This document shows, piece by piece, positions 16,435 through 24,428 of a stretch of 64,000 nucleotides of DNA; within the stretch, counting starts at the first letter, position 1; each line of letters starts with the position of its first letter. The DNA comes from Nocardiopsis flavescens (GTDB lineage Bacteria; Actinomycetota; Actinomycetes; Streptosporangiales; Streptosporangiaceae), in assembly GCF_900141985.1 (NCBI RefSeq), contig NZ_FQZK01000010.1:1-64000 (forward strand), written 5' to 3'. Position numbers and translations under genes: made by a program. The notes under the pieces are model-generated. The model had not been told where the DNA came from and made no database searches. It worked only from the letters and a program-made list of their open reading frames with translations.

Positions 16435-18408
16435 TCAGCGGCGCTCGCGGACGGCGGCGACGATCTCCGCCACCGCCTCGTCCACCGGGACGCCGTTGTT
16501 CTGGGAGCCGTCGCGGTAGCGGAAGGAGACCGCGCCCTTGCTGATGTCCTCGTCGCCCGCCAGCAGCATGAAGGGCACCTTCTGCTTCTGGGCGTTGCGG
16601 ATCTTCTTCTGCATGCGGTCGTCCCCGCCGTCGACCTCCACCCGGATCCCCTCGGCACGCAGCCGGGCGGCGATCTCCTGGAGGTAGGGCACGTGCTCGT
16701 CGGCGATCGGGATGCCGACCGCCTGGACCGGGGCCAGCCACGCCGGGAAGGCGCCCGCGTAGTGCTCCAGCAGGACGGCGAAGAACCGCTCGATGGAGCC
16801 GAACAGGGCGCGGTGGATCATCACCGGGCGCTGCCGGGAGCCGTCGGCCGCGGTGTACTCCAGGTCGAACCGCTCGGGCAGGTTGAAGTCCACCTGGATG
16901 GTGGACATCTGCCAGGTGCGGCCGATGGCGTCCTTGGCCTGGACGGAGATCTTGGGCCCGTAGAAGGCGGCGCCGCCCGGGTCCATGACCAGTTCCAGGC
17001 CCTGCTTCTGGGCGGCCTGGCGCAGGGTCTCGGTGGCCTCCTCCCAGACCTCGTCGGAGCCGATGGACTTCTCCGGGTCCTTGGTGGACAGCTCCAGGTA
17101 GAAGTCGTTGAGCCCGTAGTCCCGCAGCAGGTCCAGCACGAAGGTCAGCAGCGAGTCGAGCTCGTCCGCCATCTGCTCCTTGGTGCAGTAGATGTGCGCG
17201 TCGTCCTGGGTGAAGCCGCGGGCTCGGGTGAGCCCGTGGACCACGCCGGACTTCTCGTACCGGTACACGGTGCCGAACTCGAACAGGCGCAGCGGCAGCT
17301 CGCGGTAGGAGCGCCCGCGCGCGTCGAAGATCAGGTTGTGCATCGGGCAGTTCATCGGCTTGAGGTAGTAGTCCTGGCCGCCGTCGAGCTGCATGGGGGG
17401 GTACATGCCGTCCGCGTACCAGTCCAGGTGCCCCGACTTCTCGAACAGGGCGCCCTTGGTGGCGTGCGGGGTGTAGACGAACTGGTAGCCGCCCTCCTCG
17501 TGGCGCCGGCGCGAGTAGTCCTCCATGACCCGGCGGATGACGCCGCCCCGGGGGTGGAAGACCGCCAGCCCGGAACCGATCTCGTCCGGGATGGAGAACA
17601 GGTCCAGCTCGGCGCCGAGCTTGCGGTGGTCGCGCTTCTCGGCCTCCTCCAGGAAGGTGAGGTACGCCTTGAGGGCGTCCTTGCTCTCCCAGGCGGTGCC
17701 GTAGATCCGCTGGAGCTGCGGGTTGGTCTCCTTGCCGCGCCAGTAGGCGGCGGCGGTGCGCATGAGCTTGAACGCCGGGACGACCCGGGTGGTGGGCAGG
17801 TGCGGACCCCGGCACAGGTCCTTCCAGCACTGCTCGCCGCTGCGCGGGTCGACGTTGTCGTAGATGGTCAGCTCGCCGGCGCCGACCTCGGCGGAGGCGC
17901 CCTCGGCGGCCTCGGCGGCGCCGCCCTTGAGGCCGATCAGCTCCAGCTTGTAGGGCTCGGTGGCCAGCTCGGCGCGGGCGGCCTCGTCGGAGACGACCCG
18001 GCGGTCGAAGCGCTGCCCCTGCTTGATGATCTGCTGCATCTTCTTCTCGATGCCCTTGAGATCGGCCGGGGTGAAGGGCTCCGCGACGTCGAAGTCGTAG
18101 TAGAAGCCGTTCTCGACGGGCGGGCCGATGCCCAGCTTCGCCTCGGGGAACAGCTCCTGGACGGCCTGGGCGAGGATGTGCGCGGTGGAGTGGCGCAGGA
18201 TCGCGCGCCCCTGCTCGGAGTCGACGGCGATCGGCTCGACGGCGTCGCCGTCGGCCAGCTCGCGGAAGAGGTCCCGCGGCTCTCCGTTGACCAGTGCGGC
18301 GATGACGGTCCTGCCGTCGGCCTCCAGCGCCTGCCCCGCCGTGGTGGTGGCCGCCACCACACGCGGTGTTCCGGCGATGGTGATGTGCAGCTCGGGCGCG
18401 GCGGACAC
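16435..18408 (-). CDS. thrS: Threonyl-tRNA synthetase
   Basis: A 657-residue class II aminoacyl-tRNA synthetase that charges tRNA-Thr. The N-terminal TGS domain (1-60) is followed by the editing domain with [17 protein letters not shown]. The catalytic core has [10 protein letters not shown], whose Cys helps bind the active-site zinc, motif 2 [26 protein letters not shown], and the motif 3 region near [13 protein letters not shown]. The anticodon-binding domain is at the C-terminus ([13 protein letters not shown]). GTG 18408 has GGAGTCACC upstream. No T-box leader is recognisable. Confidence 0.97.
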   Translation of the reverse strand: MSAAPELHITIAGTPRVVAATTTAGQALEADGRTVIAALVNGEPRDLFRELADGDAVEPIAVDSEQGRAILRHSTAHILAQAVQELFPEAKLGIGPPVENGFYYDFDVAEPFTPADLKGIEKKMQQIIKQGQRFDRRVVSDEAARAELATEPYKLELIGLKGGAAEAAEGASAEVGAGELTIYDNVDPRSGEQCWKDLCRGPHLPTTRVVPAFKLMRTAAAYWRGKETNPQLQRIYGTAWESKDALKAYLTFLEEAEKRDHRKLGAELDLFSIPDEIGSGLAVFHPRGGVIRRVMEDYSRRRHEEGGYQFVYTPHATKGALFEKSGHLDWYADGMYPPMQLDGGQDYYLKPMNCPMHNLIFDARGRSYRELPLRLFEFGTVYRYEKSGVVHGLTRARGFTQDDAHIYCTKEQMADELDSLLTFVLDLLRDYGLNDFYLELSTKDPEKSIGSDEVWEEATETLRQAAQKQGLELVMDPGGAAFYGPKISVQAKDAIGRTWQMSTIQVDFNLPERFDLEYTAADGSRQRPVMIHRALFGSIERFFAVLLEHYAGAFPAWLAPVQAVGIPIADEHVPYLQEIAARLRAEGIRVEVDGGDDRMQKKIRNAQKQKVPFMLLAGDEDISKGAVSFRYRDGSQNNGVPVDEAVAEIVAAVRERR

Positions 18409-18911
18409 GGTGACTCCTCGTAAGACGTGGACGGGTGGTGGCGCCGGGCGCCGCGCCTCGTGCGGGCGGCCCCGCGCCTGCGAACGATGCTATCGGCTCC
18501 GGGCCGCGTGCGCCCCGCGGCCCGGACGGCCGGAAAACCGTTCCACCTCGCGGTATACGGCGTATGCAAGGAAGGACGGCGGAACCCGGTGCCGCGAATG
18601 GGAAGTGCCGGGAACCGACGCACGGACACGATCGTTCACCTTCAGATCGCATGATTCGGACTCGACCGCCATCACTCTCCGAGGTTCCGTAACGGGTACC
18701 CGGCACAGGACGACCACGCAGGCCAGCCCCGGGGAACACCCGGGAGCCAGACGAATCTGTCATGAATTGTCACGTTTCCAGCGAGCCGTCCACAGGTTAG
18801 CCGCGGACCATTGATCCGCTTGGCGGGATCGGTGACAATCAGCAGACATCCGACCACCGCCCCGAGTCGACCCGAATGCACCCACTCGCTTCGACCGAAT
18901 ACTGTGAGCGC
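18409..18911. other. Divergent intergenic region thrS / PGPGW gene
   Basis: About 500 bp without a gene. A possible thrS -10 TAGCAT lies at 18492-18487 on the minus strand. A TACTGT box at 18900-18905 serves the plus-strand gene. A dyad around GATCCGCTTGGCGGGATC lies near 18814-18831. GC content is lower here than in the flanking genes, which fits a regulatory region. Confidence 0.45.
18900..18905 (+). promoter_or_regulatory. -10 box TACTGT (leaderless PGPGW gene)
   Basis: TACTGT ends six bases before ATG 18912 and there is no Shine-Dalgarno. Confidence 0.5.
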
Positions 18912-19328
18912 ATGTCACCGAGCCCACCGAACGGCCCATCGACCCCGGAGACATCCCCCAGCACGGCCCGCCACCACCGCCGCGCCCGCCTGTGGCGCCG
19001 CACCAGGGCCAGGCTCCGCCTCTTCCGCAGGCGCATGCACACCCATCCGGTGCTGCACCTGCCCTGGCGCATCCTCGTGGGCACGGCGGGGACGCTGATC
19101 ATCCTGGCGGGCCTGGTGATGATGGTGGCCCCGGGGCCGGGGGTCGCCGCGGTCATCCTCGGCCTGGTGGTGCTCAGCACGGAGTTCAGGTGGGCGCAGC
19201 GGGTGGTGCGCCCGGCGCAGGTCTGGTTCCGCCGGGCGGAGCGGTTCGGCATGCGGGTGCGCGCCGACGCGGTGAGGCGCTACCGCGCCCGCCGGGAGCT
19301 GCGGCGCAAGCGCCTCTCCTCCGGCTGA
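18912..19328 (+). CDS. TIGR02611/PGPGW family membrane protein
   Basis: A 138-residue protein with a basic N-terminal region (HHRRARLWRRTRARLRLFRRR) and two tightly packed membrane segments joined by the family motif APGPGVAAVILGLVVLSTEFRWAQ. A strongly basic cytosolic tail follows. Members are small actinobacterial transmembrane proteins of unknown function. The start is placed at ATG 18912 from the -10 box six bases upstream; in-frame ATG 18876 is possible but lacks promoter spacing. A terminator hairpin follows. Confidence 0.85.
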   Translation: MSPSPPNGPSTPETSPSTARHHRRARLWRRTRARLRLFRRRMHTHPVLHLPWRILVGTAGTLIILAGLVMMVAPGPGVAAVILGLVVLSTEFRWAQRVVRPAQVWFRRAERFGMRVRADAVRRYRARRELRRKRLSSG

Positions 19329-19351
19329 ACGCGGCCGGAGGACGAGACGAT

Positions 19352-19378
19352 ACGAGGGCCCCGAAAGGGGCCCTTCGT
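19352..19378 (+). terminator. Terminator hairpin
   Basis: ACGA-GGGCCCC with GGGGCCC-T-TCGT around a GAAA tetraloop, followed by CATG, just after the PGPGW gene. Confidence 0.7.
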
Positions 19379-19940
19379 CATGTCCGGAACACGGAGGACG
19401 GCTGCGGGGCGCAGGGGCCCGCGGTGCCGGGAGCCCGCGACTCCCGGGCGGCGGTCCGGGGCGGTCGCAAGGTCGTCCCCGGGTCAAGGCCCCCGGGGGA
19501 GGGCCCGGTCCGGCGCGTCGCCGCCCGCGCGGAGCCTCTCGGGCTCCTCCCCCGCACCGGCGGCCGAGAGCCCTCCAGGGGCCGCCTCACGTGTCCGCAG
19601 GAGGCCGCGGGAAGGGGCGGGCCCCGCGCCACGTTCCGCGATCCGCGGACGGCGCCGGGCCGATGCACCGCCGCATTCGACGGATCGTCCACCCCGGCCC
19701 ACGGACCACCAGCGCGCGGCGGGCACCCGGATCCGGCCGGCCAAGGCGACGACCCGCAAGGACACGAGCGCGGAAAACCGCTCCAGGGGGCGTGACCCGT
19801 CCCGCACGGGAGCGGGGGAGGTGCCCGGCGGCGGAGCACGGGTGATCCGCCGGTGCGGACACCCGCCGGGGGCCGGGGCACCCCGTCGAAACGCCCCCGC
19901 GCGAAGACCCCGGGCCCGAGACGGAGCGGAAAGGCCCCCG

Positions 19941-20313
19941 ACCACAGGGGGTGCCCCGGGGGGAACGGGGGGTCTCCCCCCGGTAAAGACAAAACGACCC
20001 CGCGAGGAGGCCGAAGGCCCGAAGCGCGGCGGGCACTCCCCCACGTCACAAGCGGCCGCCCCGACAACCCCACCGGTCGACGCGACCCCGACCACAGGGG
20101 GTGCCCCGGGGGGAACGGGGGGTCTCCCCCCGGTAAAGACAAAACGACCCCGCGAGGAGGCCAAAGGCCCGAAACGCGGCGGGCACTCCCCCACGTCACA
20201 AGCGGCCGCCCCAACAACCCCACCGGTCGACGCGACCCCGACCACAGGGAGGGCCCCCGGGGGGAACGGGGGGTCTCCCCCCGGTAAAAACGAAACGACC
20301 CCGCGAGGAGGCC
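19941..20313. repeat. 150-bp tandem repeat, two full copies and one partial
   Basis: Units start at ACCACAGGGG (19941, 20091) and ACCACAGGGA (20241), exactly 150 bp apart. Copies 1 and 2 differ at only a few positions. Each carries a CCGGGGGG...CCCCCCGG hairpin with three to four long G-tracts (possible G-quadruplex) and a stretch matching the T-rich tail and right arm of the tRNA-Val terminator in copy 3. This suggests the array grew by duplication of the terminator region. Confidence 0.85.
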
Positions 20314-20335
20314 GAGGGCCTCCGAGCAGGGTCGT
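20286..20335 (-). terminator. Rho-independent terminator of tRNA-Val(CAC)
   Basis: Read on the minus strand, ACGACCC and GGGTCGT enclose an inner GGAGGCC/GGCCTCC stem, and a T-rich tail (TTCGTTTTTA) follows. It lies 10 bp past the tRNA 3' end. Confidence 0.75.
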
Positions 20336-20345
20336 CCTGAGTGGG

Positions 20346-20419
20346 TGGGCGATACAGGACTCGAACCTGTGACCTCATCGGTGTGAACGATGCGCTCTAA
20401 CCAACTGAGCTAATCGCCC
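20346..20419 (-). tRNA. tRNA-Val (anticodon CAC)
   Basis: A complete cloverleaf of 74 nt. The acceptor GGGCGAT pairs with ATCGCCC, discriminator A is followed by CC in the genome, the D arm is TTAGCTCAGTTGGTTAGAGC, and the T arm is ACAGGTTCGAGTCCTGT. The anticodon loop TTCACAC gives CAC, which reads GTG. CCA is not fully encoded. Confidence 0.95.
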
Positions 20420-20474
20420 GAGAACCGCGGTGACCCGCCGTTTCGGTGTCCTCCCTGTCGTTCGGACAAGGAAA

Positions 20475-20480
20475 ACTCTA
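20475..20480 (-). promoter_or_regulatory. -10 box TAGAGT of tRNA-Val(CAC)
   Basis: On the minus strand TAGAGT occurs in GCTAGAGTT, about 55 bp before the tRNA. The same octamer is found before the tRNA-Gly cluster. Confidence 0.6.
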
Positions 20481-20541
20481 GCGCATCCCGGAGGGTGTTC
20501 GCTCCAGTCGGGACCCGCCCCGCGACCACCCCCACAGAAGA

Positions 20542-20557
20542 TGTGACGGAGGTCACA
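20542..20557. promoter_or_regulatory. CRP/FNR-type binding site
   Basis: TGTGA and TCACA arms with a 6-nt spacer form a perfect 16-bp dyad identical to the classical CRP consensus half sites. It abuts a TACGCT -10 candidate (20559-20564), so it overlaps the -35 region of that promoter. Confidence 0.65.
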
Positions 20558-20576
20558 TTACGCTACCGTCGGGTTC

Positions 20577-20660
20577 ATGGAAGAGTCACCCGTCGGGCGT
20601 GTATCCCCACAGCTAGAAGGAGTTCCGTCACCGACCGGCCCCCGGCACCGCCCCGCGTAG
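20577..20660 (+). CDS. Doubtful 27-residue leader-like ORF
   Basis: ATG 20577 to TAG 20660 lies 12 bp after a TACGCT box and directly downstream of the CRP-like site. The peptide is Pro-rich and unlike known leaders, without a ribosome site. It may only mark the transcribed leader of ssgB. Confidence 0.2.
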   Translation: MEESPVGRVSPQLEGVPSPTGPRHRPA

Positions 20661-20912
20661 CGCACACTTCGTGACGTGGACCACCCGACATTGGGAAATC
20701 TTTGGTTTCTCCTGGTCATTACAGTGACGAAGGATCGTGGAGCCGCCCCGCGGCGCGCCGTGTCCGCTGGGCGGGCGGTGAGACCTCCGATCCGATCGAA
20801 GAAAGTCTCCGTACTCACGTCATAGTCCGCGAGCGACCCCGTTGGAGCGAGTGAGACGGCACCGACCCGCACCGCCGCAGGCGAGGGCCGGACGAGAAAA
20901 GGTTTGGCGAAC

Positions 20913-21335
20913 ATGAACAGTAGCGACACCACTGCCACCGCCGAGCTGGGCCTTCGGCTCGTGGTTCCCGAGCGCACCGCGGTTCCCCTGGTCGCTCGGC
21001 TCGACTACAGCTCGAACGACCCTTACGCGATCCGCGTGGCCTTCCACACCGGCGAGGACGACCCCGTCGAGTGGATCTTCGCCCGTGAGCTCCTGACCGT
21101 CGGCATCGTGCGGCCGGTCGGCGAGGGCGACGTGCGCGTGTGGCCCTCCAAGGACGAGAACGGGGACCGCAACGTCTGCATCTCGCTCTCCTCCCCCTTC
21201 GGCCAGGCCGAGTTCGACACCCAGGTGTCGCCGCTGGCCGAGTTCCTCCACCGGACCTACGAGATCGTCCCGGCCGGGCAGGAGGCCCAGTTCGTCGACC
21301 TCGACGAGGAGATCCAGCAGCACCTGGCCTCCTGA
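20913..21335 (+). CDS. ssgB: SsgB-like sporulation and cell-division protein
   Basis: A 140-residue SsgA-like protein (SALP). In streptomycetes SsgB recruits FtsZ to sporulation septa. Family blocks are LRLVVPERTAVPLVARLDYSSNDPYAIRVAFHTG, VEWIFARELLTVGIVRPVGEGDVRVWPS and CISLSSPFGQAEFD. Length is right for the family. ATG 20913 is preferred; TTG 20904 is in frame. Only a weak AAAAGG lies about ten bases upstream. Which SALP paralogue it is cannot be fixed without a tree, but the general pattern is closest to SsgB. The long upstream region suggests developmental control. Confidence 0.9.
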   Translation: MNSSDTTATAELGLRLVVPERTAVPLVARLDYSSNDPYAIRVAFHTGEDDPVEWIFARELLTVGIVRPVGEGDVRVWPSKDENGDRNVCISLSSPFGQAEFDTQVSPLAEFLHRTYEIVPAGQEAQFVDLDEEIQQHLAS

Positions 21336-21438
21336 GGCCCTCGGCCCGCCGGTACGGGGTCGCGCTCGGGACCGCACGGTCGCAACGGGAAGGGGACGGC
21401 GCACGGCGCCGTCCCCTCTCGTGTGTCCCGGGGACCCG

Positions 21439-22281
21439 TCACGGGTCCAGGTCGTCCGCGGAGCGCTCGGCGAACACCTTCATCGCCTCCAGCGTGACGG
21501 GGCCGGGCCCCTGCGACACCTTCAGGTCGTCGATCGCCAGGACCGGCTGCACGTCGCGCCCGGTGGAGGTCAAGAACACCTCGGAGACCTCCGGCAGCCG
21601 CGCCATCGGCACGTCCTCCTCCTCGCCCCCGTACCACTCCAGGACGAGCTCGCGGGTGATGCCGGCCAGCGGGCCCGCGGACAGCGGAGGGGTGACCAGG
21701 CGCCCGTCCAGCACCACGAAGACGTTGCTGCCGGTGCCCTCGCACAGGTTCCCGGAGACGTTGCGAAAGACCGCCTCGCTCGCCCCCCTCGCCTTGGCGT
21801 GCGCCAGGGCGAGCACGTTGTCGGCGTAGGAGGTGGTCTTGAGCCCCGCCAGGGCGCCGAACTCGTTGCGCGGCCAGGGGGCCAGCGCGACCACGGTGTG
21901 CGGGGCGATCGGCAGGAAGGGGCCCAGCGCCACGATCAGGGTCTGCTCGCCGGCGGCCCGCTCCGAGCCGAGCGGCCCGGCGCCGTCCGTGACGGTGACG
22001 CGCACCCGGGCGTCGGTCAGCTCGGGGTTGGCGGCGATCGCCAGCCCCACCCCCTCGGCGACCAGGTCCAGGTCGGGCGTCTCCATGCCCAGCCCCTCCG
22101 CGGAGCGGGCCAGGCGGCGCAGGTGGCGCGTGAGCGCGAACGGGCGGCCGTGCCGTGCCCGGACCGTCTCGAAGACGCCGTCCCCGACGGTGATGCCGTG
22201 GTCGGCCACCGGGATCCGGGCCTCGGCCTCGTCGACGACGGCGCCGCGGCCGTGACCGGCACCGGCGATCCACACCTTCAT
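21439..22281 (-). CDS. Class IV PLP aminotransferase / aminodeoxychorismate lyase-like
   Basis: A 280-residue fold-type IV pyridoxal-phosphate enzyme. GDGVFETVRARHGRPFALTRHLRRLARSAEGL is the N-terminal signature shared by aminodeoxychorismate lyase (PabC), branched-chain and D-amino acid aminotransferases. GLKTTSYADNVLALAHAKARGASEAVF holds the PLP lysine. LCEGTGSNVFVVLDGRLVTPPL and ITRELVLEW complete the pattern. Length favours PabC (releases pyruvate from 4-amino-4-deoxychorismate to give p-aminobenzoate) over a branched-chain enzyme, but no folate gene is adjacent. ATG 22281 begins the typical MKVWI N-terminus. Confidence 0.85.
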   Translation of the reverse strand: MKVWIAGAGHGRGAVVDEAEARIPVADHGITVGDGVFETVRARHGRPFALTRHLRRLARSAEGLGMETPDLDLVAEGVGLAIAANPELTDARVRVTVTDGAGPLGSERAAGEQTLIVALGPFLPIAPHTVVALAPWPRNEFGALAGLKTTSYADNVLALAHAKARGASEAVFRNVSGNLCEGTGSNVFVVLDGRLVTPPLSAGPLAGITRELVLEWYGGEEEDVPMARLPEVSEVFLTSTGRDVQPVLAIDDLKVSQGPGPVTLEAMKVFAERSADDLDP

Positions 22282-22666
22282 AGCCCCAACCCCCAGTGTT
22301 CTCGGGCGCCCGGCTCGCGCCGGGCCGCGCCACGATCCTCCCACCCCGCGGGCGGCCCCGGGGTCCGGGCGCTACCGGCAGGCCGTCGGGCTTGGCAAGG
22401 ACGTGACCGGCACCGGCCGCGGTCCGGTTCTCCTGGTCCGTTCATCATCGCATCGTGACTGGTCAGGCGCATCCCGAGAAGCGGCGGCCCGATCGGCTGA
22501 CGCCGGGGGGCCCGAAAAGATAGGTTACGAATGGCTATCATCTGGGCAACGCTTATGCGGGACCCGGCGGTGACCGGTCGTGCTCTCCCCCTCTGACGAC
22601 CGCCCCGCGGCGTACGGGTCCCCGCAGGTCCCCTGCCCGCCCCGACCCGACAGAGCAAAGAGAGAC
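22282..22666. other. Divergent intergenic region
   Basis: 385 bp between the aminotransferase and the roadblock gene. It holds the promoter at 22497-22526 for the roadblock gene, leaving a leader of about 130 nt. Nothing else is supportable. Confidence 0.5.
22497..22526 (+). promoter_or_regulatory. Promoter of the roadblock gene
   Basis: CTGACG (22497-22502), an 18-bp spacer, and TAGGTT (22521-22526). A second TATCAT box follows at about 22535. Confidence 0.5.
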
Positions 22667-23098
22667 ATGATCCCACCGAGTACCGCCCGCGGAGAGCTCA
22701 GCTGGTTGCTGGACGACCTCCTCACCCGGGCCTCCGGAACGCAGCACGCCATCGTTCTGTCCACCGACGGGCTCCTCATGGCGACCTCCAGCGGCCTGGA
22801 CCGGCCGGCCGCCGAGCACCTCTCCGCCATCGCCTCGGGCCTGCACAGCCTCGCCGGCGGCGCCAGCAAGCAGTTCTCCGCGGGGAACATCCGGCAGAGC
22901 ATCATCGAGATGGACCGCGCCTTCCTCTTCGTCGCCGCGGCGGGCGAGGGGGCCTGCATGGCCCTGATGTCGGACTCCGACAGCGACGTGGGCCTGATCG
23001 CCTACGAGATGAACAAGGTGATCGAGCGGGTCGGCCAGTACCTGTCCGCGCCGCCCCGGCCCGACATGCCCTCCACTCCGGCGCACGTGGAGAAGTGA
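22667..23098 (+). CDS. Roadblock/LC7 domain protein, orphan
   Basis: A 143-residue roadblock (MglB/CvnB-like) protein. LSWLLDDLLTRASGTQHAIVLSTDGLLMATSSGLDRPAAEHLSAIASGLHSLAGG is the core motif, followed by FLFVAAAGEGACMALMSDSDSDVGLIAYEMNKVIERVG. Such proteins regulate small Ras-like GTPases and in conservons are encoded next to a kinase, a DUF742 protein and a GTPase. Here none of those follow: tRNA genes come next. ATG 22667 has AGAGAG upstream. Confidence 0.9.
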   Translation: MIPPSTARGELSWLLDDLLTRASGTQHAIVLSTDGLLMATSSGLDRPAAEHLSAIASGLHSLAGGASKQFSAGNIRQSIIEMDRAFLFVAAAGEGACMALMSDSDSDVGLIAYEMNKVIERVGQYLSAPPRPDMPSTPAHVEK

Positions 23099-23197
23099 CC
23101 CCTACCGCCGCCGCGGCGGGCCGCCCGGCGGCCCTGCCCCGGCAGGGGGGACGGGTGCGCCCCGGGCCGCCGATTTCGCGCTCGGCGCGGAATCCGC

Positions 23198-23203
23198 TAG
23201 AGT
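23198..23203 (+). promoter_or_regulatory. -10 box TAGAGT of the tRNA cluster
   Basis: TAGAGT in GCTAGAGTT lies 58 bp before the first tRNA-Gly and matches the box before tRNA-Val(CAC). Confidence 0.6.
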
Positions 23204-23261
23204 TCTTAACGCAGCGAGAGGGCGGCCCGGAGATGAACGGGAGGCCCACAAGAATCGCCGC

Positions 23262-23337
23262 GCGGACGTGGCTCAGCTGGTAGAGCATCACCTTGCCAAG
23301 GTGAGGGTCGCGGGTTCGAATCCCGTCGTCCGCTCCA
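23262..23337 (+). tRNA. tRNA-Gly (anticodon GCC), copy 1
   Basis: Acceptor GCGGACG pairs with CGTCCGC, discriminator T, and CCA is encoded. The anticodon loop TTGCCAA gives GCC, which reads GGC. The T arm is CGGGTTCGAATCCCG. Confidence 0.96.
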
Positions 23338-23406
23338 ACGGTCCGACTCGGCCACCGCGAGGTGGCGGAGCGGGACCGGCGCCGGGACACCGTTTCCGGA
23401 GCACAA

Positions 23407-23479
23407 GCGGACGTGGCTCAGCTGGTAGAGCATCACCTTGCCAAGGTGAGGGTCGCGGGTTCGAATCCCGTCGTCCGCT
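23407..23479 (+). tRNA. tRNA-Gly (anticodon GCC), copy 2
   Basis: The 73-nt body is identical to copy 1. The bases after the discriminator are CGG, so CCA is not encoded here. It lies 69 bp after copy 1. Confidence 0.96.
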
Positions 23480-23530
23480 CGGAGAGGCCCGCATGGGTGT
23501 CCACAAGGCGATTCCCCCATGTCGTTTCCA

Positions 23531-23605
23531 GGCGGAGTGGCCGAGTGGTTGAGGCAAGGGACTGCAAATCCCTGCACACGGGTTCGATTCCCGTCTCCGC
23601 CTCCA
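23531..23605 (+). tRNA. tRNA-Cys (anticodon GCA)
   Basis: Acceptor GGCGGAG pairs with CTCCGCC, discriminator T, and CCA is encoded. The anticodon loop CTGCAAA gives GCA. Confidence 0.96.
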
Positions 23606-23624
23606 TGCACCTCATTTCCCATGA

Positions 23625-23701
23625 GGGCGGTTAGCTCAGTTGGTTAGAGCGCTACCTTGACACGGTAGAGGTCACAGGTTCGAATCCTGTATCGCCCACC
23701 A
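23625..23701 (+). tRNA. tRNA-Val (anticodon GAC)
   Basis: Acceptor GGGCGGT pairs with ATCGCCC with one G-U pair, discriminator A, and CCA is encoded. The anticodon loop TTGACAC gives GAC, which reads GTC. The gene order Gly-Cys-Val is common in actinobacteria. Confidence 0.96.
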
Positions 23702-23711
23702 GCATCACCCG

Positions 23712-23735
23712 AGGCCAGGACACCAGTCCTGGCCT
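23712..23735 (+). terminator. Terminator of the tRNA cluster
   Basis: A perfect 10-bp stem AGGCCAGGAC/GTCCTGGCCT with loop ACCA, starting 11 bp after tRNA-Val. Confidence 0.75.
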
Positions 23736-24367
23736 TCGGCGTTCCCGGGGGCGGGCGTGTGGGAGCCGCCTGGGAGATCGTCTTCCCCGCGGGCTCCTCC
23801 GGGGCCCGTTTTCCATGCCCGCGCGGCGGTGCTCCCCCGCTGACGGAACCGCGGACCACCGCGCCCCGCCCTGCGCGGAGACCGCGTCCACGCCGGCCCC
23901 CGCAGGGCCCCTCCCCCGCGCTCCGTGCCCGCTCCCGTGTTCCGTGCCCGCTCCCGGCGCGTCCCGTGTTCTCCGAAACCGGTTCTCTGGAACCAGGAAG
24001 CACATGGCACCCCGAGGCGAACACCAGGGGACGTCGTGGATACCCCGCCGGGTTCCGGTGCGAGGCCTTCCCGGTCCCAGCCGTCCGGCATCGCGGAGCC
24101 GCCCGGCCCTCCAGCACACCCGGCAGGGAGTACCGGCTCCACACCGCCGGAGTACACGGCCCGGCAGGCGTGGTCCCGGCTGGGCGAGCACACCGACCGC
24201 GCGGGGCCGGACGCCGCCGCCCCGGTCCGGGACTTCGCCCGCCGCTGCCCGGTGCCGGACGGGCACGGCGGCGGCCGGCGGCCGGGGCCGCGGGGAGCGC
24301 CCACGCCCCCGGCGGCACGGGGCGGACGCGGGCCCGCGGGACCGGCCCCCGGACGCGGGCTTGACCC

Positions 24368-24380
24368 TGTTCCAGGAACA
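24368..24380. promoter_or_regulatory. Palindrome TGTTCCAGGAACA
   Basis: A perfect 13-bp palindrome beginning just after TTGACC (24361-24366), a -35 candidate for the peptidase gene, 49 bp before its ATG. A related TTCTCTGGAACC occurs near 23983. Confidence 0.4.
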
Positions 24381-24428
24381 CGGTGTCTCCTGGCGGTCCG
24401 AGTACCGGCCGCATACGGGGAGGCGCAC

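Larger units (their letters stand above)
19380..20345. other. Gene-free stretch holding 150-bp repeats
   Basis: 966 bp. Long open frames occur on both strands but encode low-complexity Pro/Arg/Gly sequence and repeat with the DNA repeats, so none is accepted as a gene. The right half is a tandem 150-bp repeat ending in the tRNA-Val terminator. In 19380-19940 I see nothing supportable. Confidence 0.6.
20420..20912. other. Intergenic region upstream of ssgB
   Basis: About 490 bp. It contains the tRNA-Val promoter (minus strand), a perfect CRP-like dyad at 20542-20557, a TACGCT -10 candidate, a doubtful 27-codon frame at 20577-20660, and AT-richer DNA at 20690-20735 that may hold the ssgB promoter. 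No exact ssgB promoter could be assigned. Confidence 0.5.
23702..24428. other. Gene-free region after the tRNA cluster
   Basis: 727 bp. It holds the tRNA terminator, GC-rich low-complexity DNA with short direct repeats (CCCGCTCCCG(T/G) near 23929-23958), and the palindrome at 24368-24380. No integrase or duplicated tRNA end was found, so there is no sign of an attachment site. The plus frame of the next gene stays open upstream to 23925, but this part is Arg/Pro-rich and lacks a start signal. Confidence 0.5.

Noticed and set aside
18409-18760. T-box riboswitch upstream of thrS
   Set aside because: No specifier loop and no conserved T-box bulge sequence in the thrS direction; a similar GGTGCCGCG string lies on the other strand only.
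19941-20313. CRISPR array
   Set aside because: The units are directly adjacent 150-bp repeats without variable spacers, and no cas gene is present.
19378-20372. Several 140-330 residue frames across the 150-bp repeats
   Set aside because: They follow the DNA repeat, are Gly/Pro/Arg-rich, lack ribosome sites and run on both strands and in several frames alike.
20558-20977. Minus-strand frame opposite the ssgB upstream region
   Set aside because: It overlaps the start of ssgB on the other strand and lacks start signals and homology features.
23702-24428. Integrated element attachment site at tRNA-Val(GAC)
   Set aside because: No integrase, no duplicated tRNA 3' end and no phage or plasmid genes were found nearby.
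23925-24428. N-terminal extension of the tripeptidyl peptidase by about 168 residues
   Set aside because: ATG 24429 has a good ribosome site followed directly by a lipoprotein signal peptide, which must be N-terminal.
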